From NCBI GenBank assembly GCA_024398105.1, contig JAKSJP010000004.1, positions 1-64,000 on the forward strand: a stretch of DNA of 64,000 bases, read 5' to 3'. This document shows positions 61,876 through 64,000 of this stretch, piece by piece. The notes below the pieces were generated by a model that was not told the DNA's origin, searched no databases, and saw nothing but the letters and a program-made list of their open reading frames with translations. The position numbers and the translations under genes are program-made. How positions within the stretch are numbered: position 1 is the first letter of the stretch; each line of letters starts with the position of its first letter. The stretch is from Bacteroidales bacterium. Lineage in GTDB: Bacteria; Bacteroidota; Bacteroidia; Bacteroidales; UBA932.

Positions 61876-63543
61876 ATGTTCTCAATAAGAAAGACCACTA
61901 TGGCCGCTGCTGCGATCTGTATCGCGGCAGTGGCAATGCTTACTTCATGCAACAGTAAGCCAGTCCCACAGGTGATGGTCAACCCATTGACCTACACTGA
62001 CATTCCGGACAATGACTACATCAGAGTAGGGGATACCTACTATATGATCAGCACCACAATGTACTTCTGCCCTGGTGCTCCTATCATGAAATCAAAGGAC
62101 CTTGTACACTGGCAGATCGTGAACTACATCTACGATTTCATCGAGGATGACGACTTCTACAACCTCCGCAACGGCAAGAACGCATACGGAAAGGGCCAGT
62201 GGGCTACTACTCTCCGCTATGTCGACGGTGTATATTATGCTCTCTTCATCTGCAACGAGCAGGGCGAGAAGTCATATGTCTTCAGGACGGACGATATCGA
62301 GAGCGGCAAGTGGGTGAGGAACGAGCTCCCTAGGAAGTTCCACGACGCATCCCTCCTCTTCGACAATGACGGAAGAGTATATGTTGTCTATGGCAACACC
62401 AACATCTATGTGACCGAGCTCGAGCCGGATCTTTCAGATGTCAAGGCAGGCGGTGTCGACCAGCTCCTCATCGAATACCCTGCACAGGGCTATAACCTCA
62501 AGGGTGAAGGCGCTCACGTCTATCACATCGGTGACTACTACTATATCCTCCTCATCGACTGGCCACGCGATCCAGGCTGCCGTACCGAGACATGCTGGAG
62601 AAGCAAGAGCCTTACCGGACCTTACGAGAGCAAGATCGTGCTCCAGGGCAAGTTCGACGGACGTAACGACGGCGTCGCTCAGGGTGCTATCGTGGATACC
62701 CAGTACGGTGACTGGTACGCAATCATGTTCCAGGACCATGGTGCTGTAGGACGCATCCCTACAATCCAGCCTGTGACATGGGTGGAGGACTGGCCTGTCA
62801 TGGGTGACAACACCGTTCCTATGAAGGAAGTGACAGTCAACCTTACTGCCGAGGGTGAGGATTATGTATGGGCAAATGACGAATTCGACAGCGACAAGCT
62901 CGCTCTCGTATGGCAGTGGAACCACAAGCCTATGAACGAGGCGTGGTCGCTTACTGAAAGACCAGGCTGGATGCGTCTCCATGCAGCATCTGTGGCACAG
63001 AGCGTAGTCGAGGCAAGGAATACTCTCACCCAGAGATCAGTCGGTCCTCAGTGCATCAGCGAGGTACTCCTCGATGCTTCAGGCCTTCAGGCAGGTGACA
63101 GAGCAGGTCTCTGCGCATTCCAGAGCAATAACTGCAGCGTAGGTGTAGAGGTTGCGGAAGACGGTACCAAGTCTCTTACAATCCGTGAGAACAAGCGTGG
63201 AACTAGAATGGTTCCTGGTCAGAAGCCTCAGCCTGGCAGACGCCCTATGATGGAGCGTTACGAGACCAATGATGTAGTCTACAGCGAGCCTCTCAAGAGC
63301 GAGAAGGTATGGCTCAGACTCGACTTCGTGTTCACACCTGCAGAAGGAAGCCTCAGGGAGGCAGATACAGTGACCGCAAGCTGGTCATACGACGGAGAGA
63401 ACTGGGAGACTACAGACTACTCTCTCAAGATCTCTTTCACCCTTGACTTCTTCACCGGCTACAGACCTGCCCTCTTCTGCTATCCTACCACCCAGACAGG
63501 CGGTTATGCAGACTTCGACTACTTCCACCAGGAGGTCTATTGA
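61876..63543 (+). CDS. GH43 beta-xylosidase/alpha-L-arabinofuranosidase lipoprotein
   Basis: Lipoprotein of 555 residues (lipobox MLTSC, Cys25). The GH43 propeller is shown by DIPDNDYIRVGDTYYM (base Asp), FHDASLLFDNDGRVYVVYG (Asp) and KGEGAHVYHIGDYYYI (acid Glu). From about 330 a concanavalin-like C-terminal domain follows (NDEFDSDKLALVWQWNH), usual in exo-acting GH43 xylosidases/arabinofuranosidases. It differs from the GH43 at 40407, which has a ricin-like module. Substrate: terminal arabinose or xylose on the same glycan, by context. Confidence 0.93.
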   Translation: MFSIRKTTMAAAAICIAAVAMLTSCNSKPVPQVMVNPLTYTDIPDNDYIRVGDTYYMISTTMYFCPGAPIMKSKDLVHWQIVNYIYDFIEDDDFYNLRNGKNAYGKGQWATTLRYVDGVYYALFICNEQGEKSYVFRTDDIESGKWVRNELPRKFHDASLLFDNDGRVYVVYGNTNIYVTELEPDLSDVKAGGVDQLLIEYPAQGYNLKGEGAHVYHIGDYYYILLIDWPRDPGCRTETCWRSKSLTGPYESKIVLQGKFDGRNDGVAQGAIVDTQYGDWYAIMFQDHGAVGRIPTIQPVTWVEDWPVMGDNTVPMKEVTVNLTAEGEDYVWANDEFDSDKLALVWQWNHKPMNEAWSLTERPGWMRLHAASVAQSVVEARNTLTQRSVGPQCISEVLLDASGLQAGDRAGLCAFQSNNCSVGVEVAEDGTKSLTIRENKRGTRMVPGQKPQPGRRPMMERYETNDVVYSEPLKSEKVWLRLDFVFTPAEGSLREADTVTASWSYDGENWETTDYSLKISFTLDFFTGYRPALFCYPTTQTGGYADFDYFHQEVY

Positions 63544-63588
63544 TACTGAACTGTACTATATCACCTATAATCAATTTAACTGTTGAAC

Positions 63589-64000
63589 ATGAAAAAGATC
63601 ACAATGATTGTAGCAGCGATGCTTGCATGCGCTACAATGTCCGCTCAGCCGGGTGGAATGCCTGCCGGCGGCTTCGGTGGCTTCCAGCTCCCTCAGAACA
63701 AGATGGAGTACTCCGAGAAGTTCTCTGACGTCAACTATGTCGGCGATGGCGAAGCTTACCATACCCTCGACATCTATCTCCCTAAGGAGAAAAAGGCCAG
63801 CTATCCAGTCTTCATCCATATCTATGGCAGTGCATGGTTCAGCAACAACTCCAAGGGTGCTGCTGACCTCAACACCATCTGTGCAGCGCTTCTCGATGCC
63901 GGCTGTGCAGTCGTGACACCTAACCATCGTTCAAGCGGAGACGCCCAGTTCCCTGCACAGATCCATGACATCAAGGCTGTCATACGCTTCGTAAGAGGCG
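63589..64000 (+). CDS. Esterase/lipase-like alpha/beta hydrolase, cut by the window end
   Basis: Only the first 137 codons are present. Signal peptide about 1-20 (TMSAQ), then a short Gly-rich stretch (PGGMPAGGFGGF). The hydrolase part begins with LDIYLPKEKK, a HIYGSAWFS oxyanion loop (replacing HGGG), VTPNHRSS and FPAQIHDIKAVIRFVRG, which is typical of the BD-FAE/acetyl-esterase group. The nucleophile and rest of the triad lie beyond 64000. It follows the GH43 gene by 45 bases and probably removes acyl groups from the glycan. Confidence 0.85.
   Translation, partial: MKKITMIVAAMLACATMSAQPGGMPAGGFGGFQLPQNKMEYSEKFSDVNYVGDGEAYHTLDIYLPKEKKASYPVFIHIYGSAWFSNNSKGAADLNTICAALLDAGCAVVTPNHRSSGDAQFPAQIHDIKAVIRFVRG

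Overview
This window comes from the chromosome of a member of the Bacteroidota, most likely a gut or rumen Bacteroidales. The evidence is a SusC/SusD pair, a hybrid two-component regulator with an AraC output domain, Bacteroidetes-type -7 boxes (TAnnTTTG), starts without clear Shine-Dalgarno sites, and many Sec/lipobox leaders. No genus can be named from the sequence alone. I saw no rRNA, tRNA, phage, transposase or CRISPR. The right edge cuts a gene.

Left part (1-6.5 kb): single genes on both strands. A Gly/Met/Pro-rich secreted protein is divergent from a TGS-nucleoside kinase. A TauE/SafE permease, a cyclophilin lipoprotein and GDP-L-fucose synthase follow, then a second Gly/Met-rich secreted protein. 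The two Gly-rich proteins are paralogues with the same two modules in opposite order.

6.6-15.4 kb: a polyamine block. It holds an outer-membrane porin, PotA (with a duplicated TOBE region), PotB, PotC, PotD (with an unusual C-terminal membrane anchor) and a hotdog thioesterase. A 104-bp nested palindrome separates it from a convergent Tat-exported dipeptide epimerase. A double-HhH DUF4332 protein and an arginase/agmatinase-family enzyme follow.

15.4-30.5 kb: a run of plus-strand genes, closely packed from 17.6 kb: tandem FGE-like lipoprotein, DNA/RNA endonuclease, carboxylesterase, AI-2E-type permease, S9 peptidase, Dtd, an EFR1 flavodoxin-ferredoxin and a small membrane protein. Two alpha/beta hydrolase genes then lie on the minus strand; one has Gly at the nucleophile position and the other is fused to a degenerate 5'-nucleotidase-like domain. 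They are divergent from a heterodimeric ABC exporter across a 28-bp near-palindrome.

30.5-64 kb: a large polysaccharide utilisation locus. In order it holds GH95, an alpha/beta hydrolase, GH31 with PA14 and DUF1573-like domains, GH3, a 6 x 51-bp hairpin repeat array, GH43 and a galactose-binding-like protein (both minus strand), multidomain GH3, an Asp-box protein, GH9, the HTCS regulator (minus), SusC, SusD, GH51, GH43 and a truncated esterase. GH9 + GH31 + GH3 + GH43/GH51 + GH95 best fits fucosylated/arabinosylated xyloglucan. HTCS and SusC/SusD would sense and import oligosaccharides, GH9 cut the backbone, and the exo-enzymes and esterases remove side groups. The most unusual items are the 51-bp repeat array, the GH31-DUF1573 fusion, the permuted Gly-rich paralogues, the palindromic divergent promoter and the apparently inactive hydrolase.
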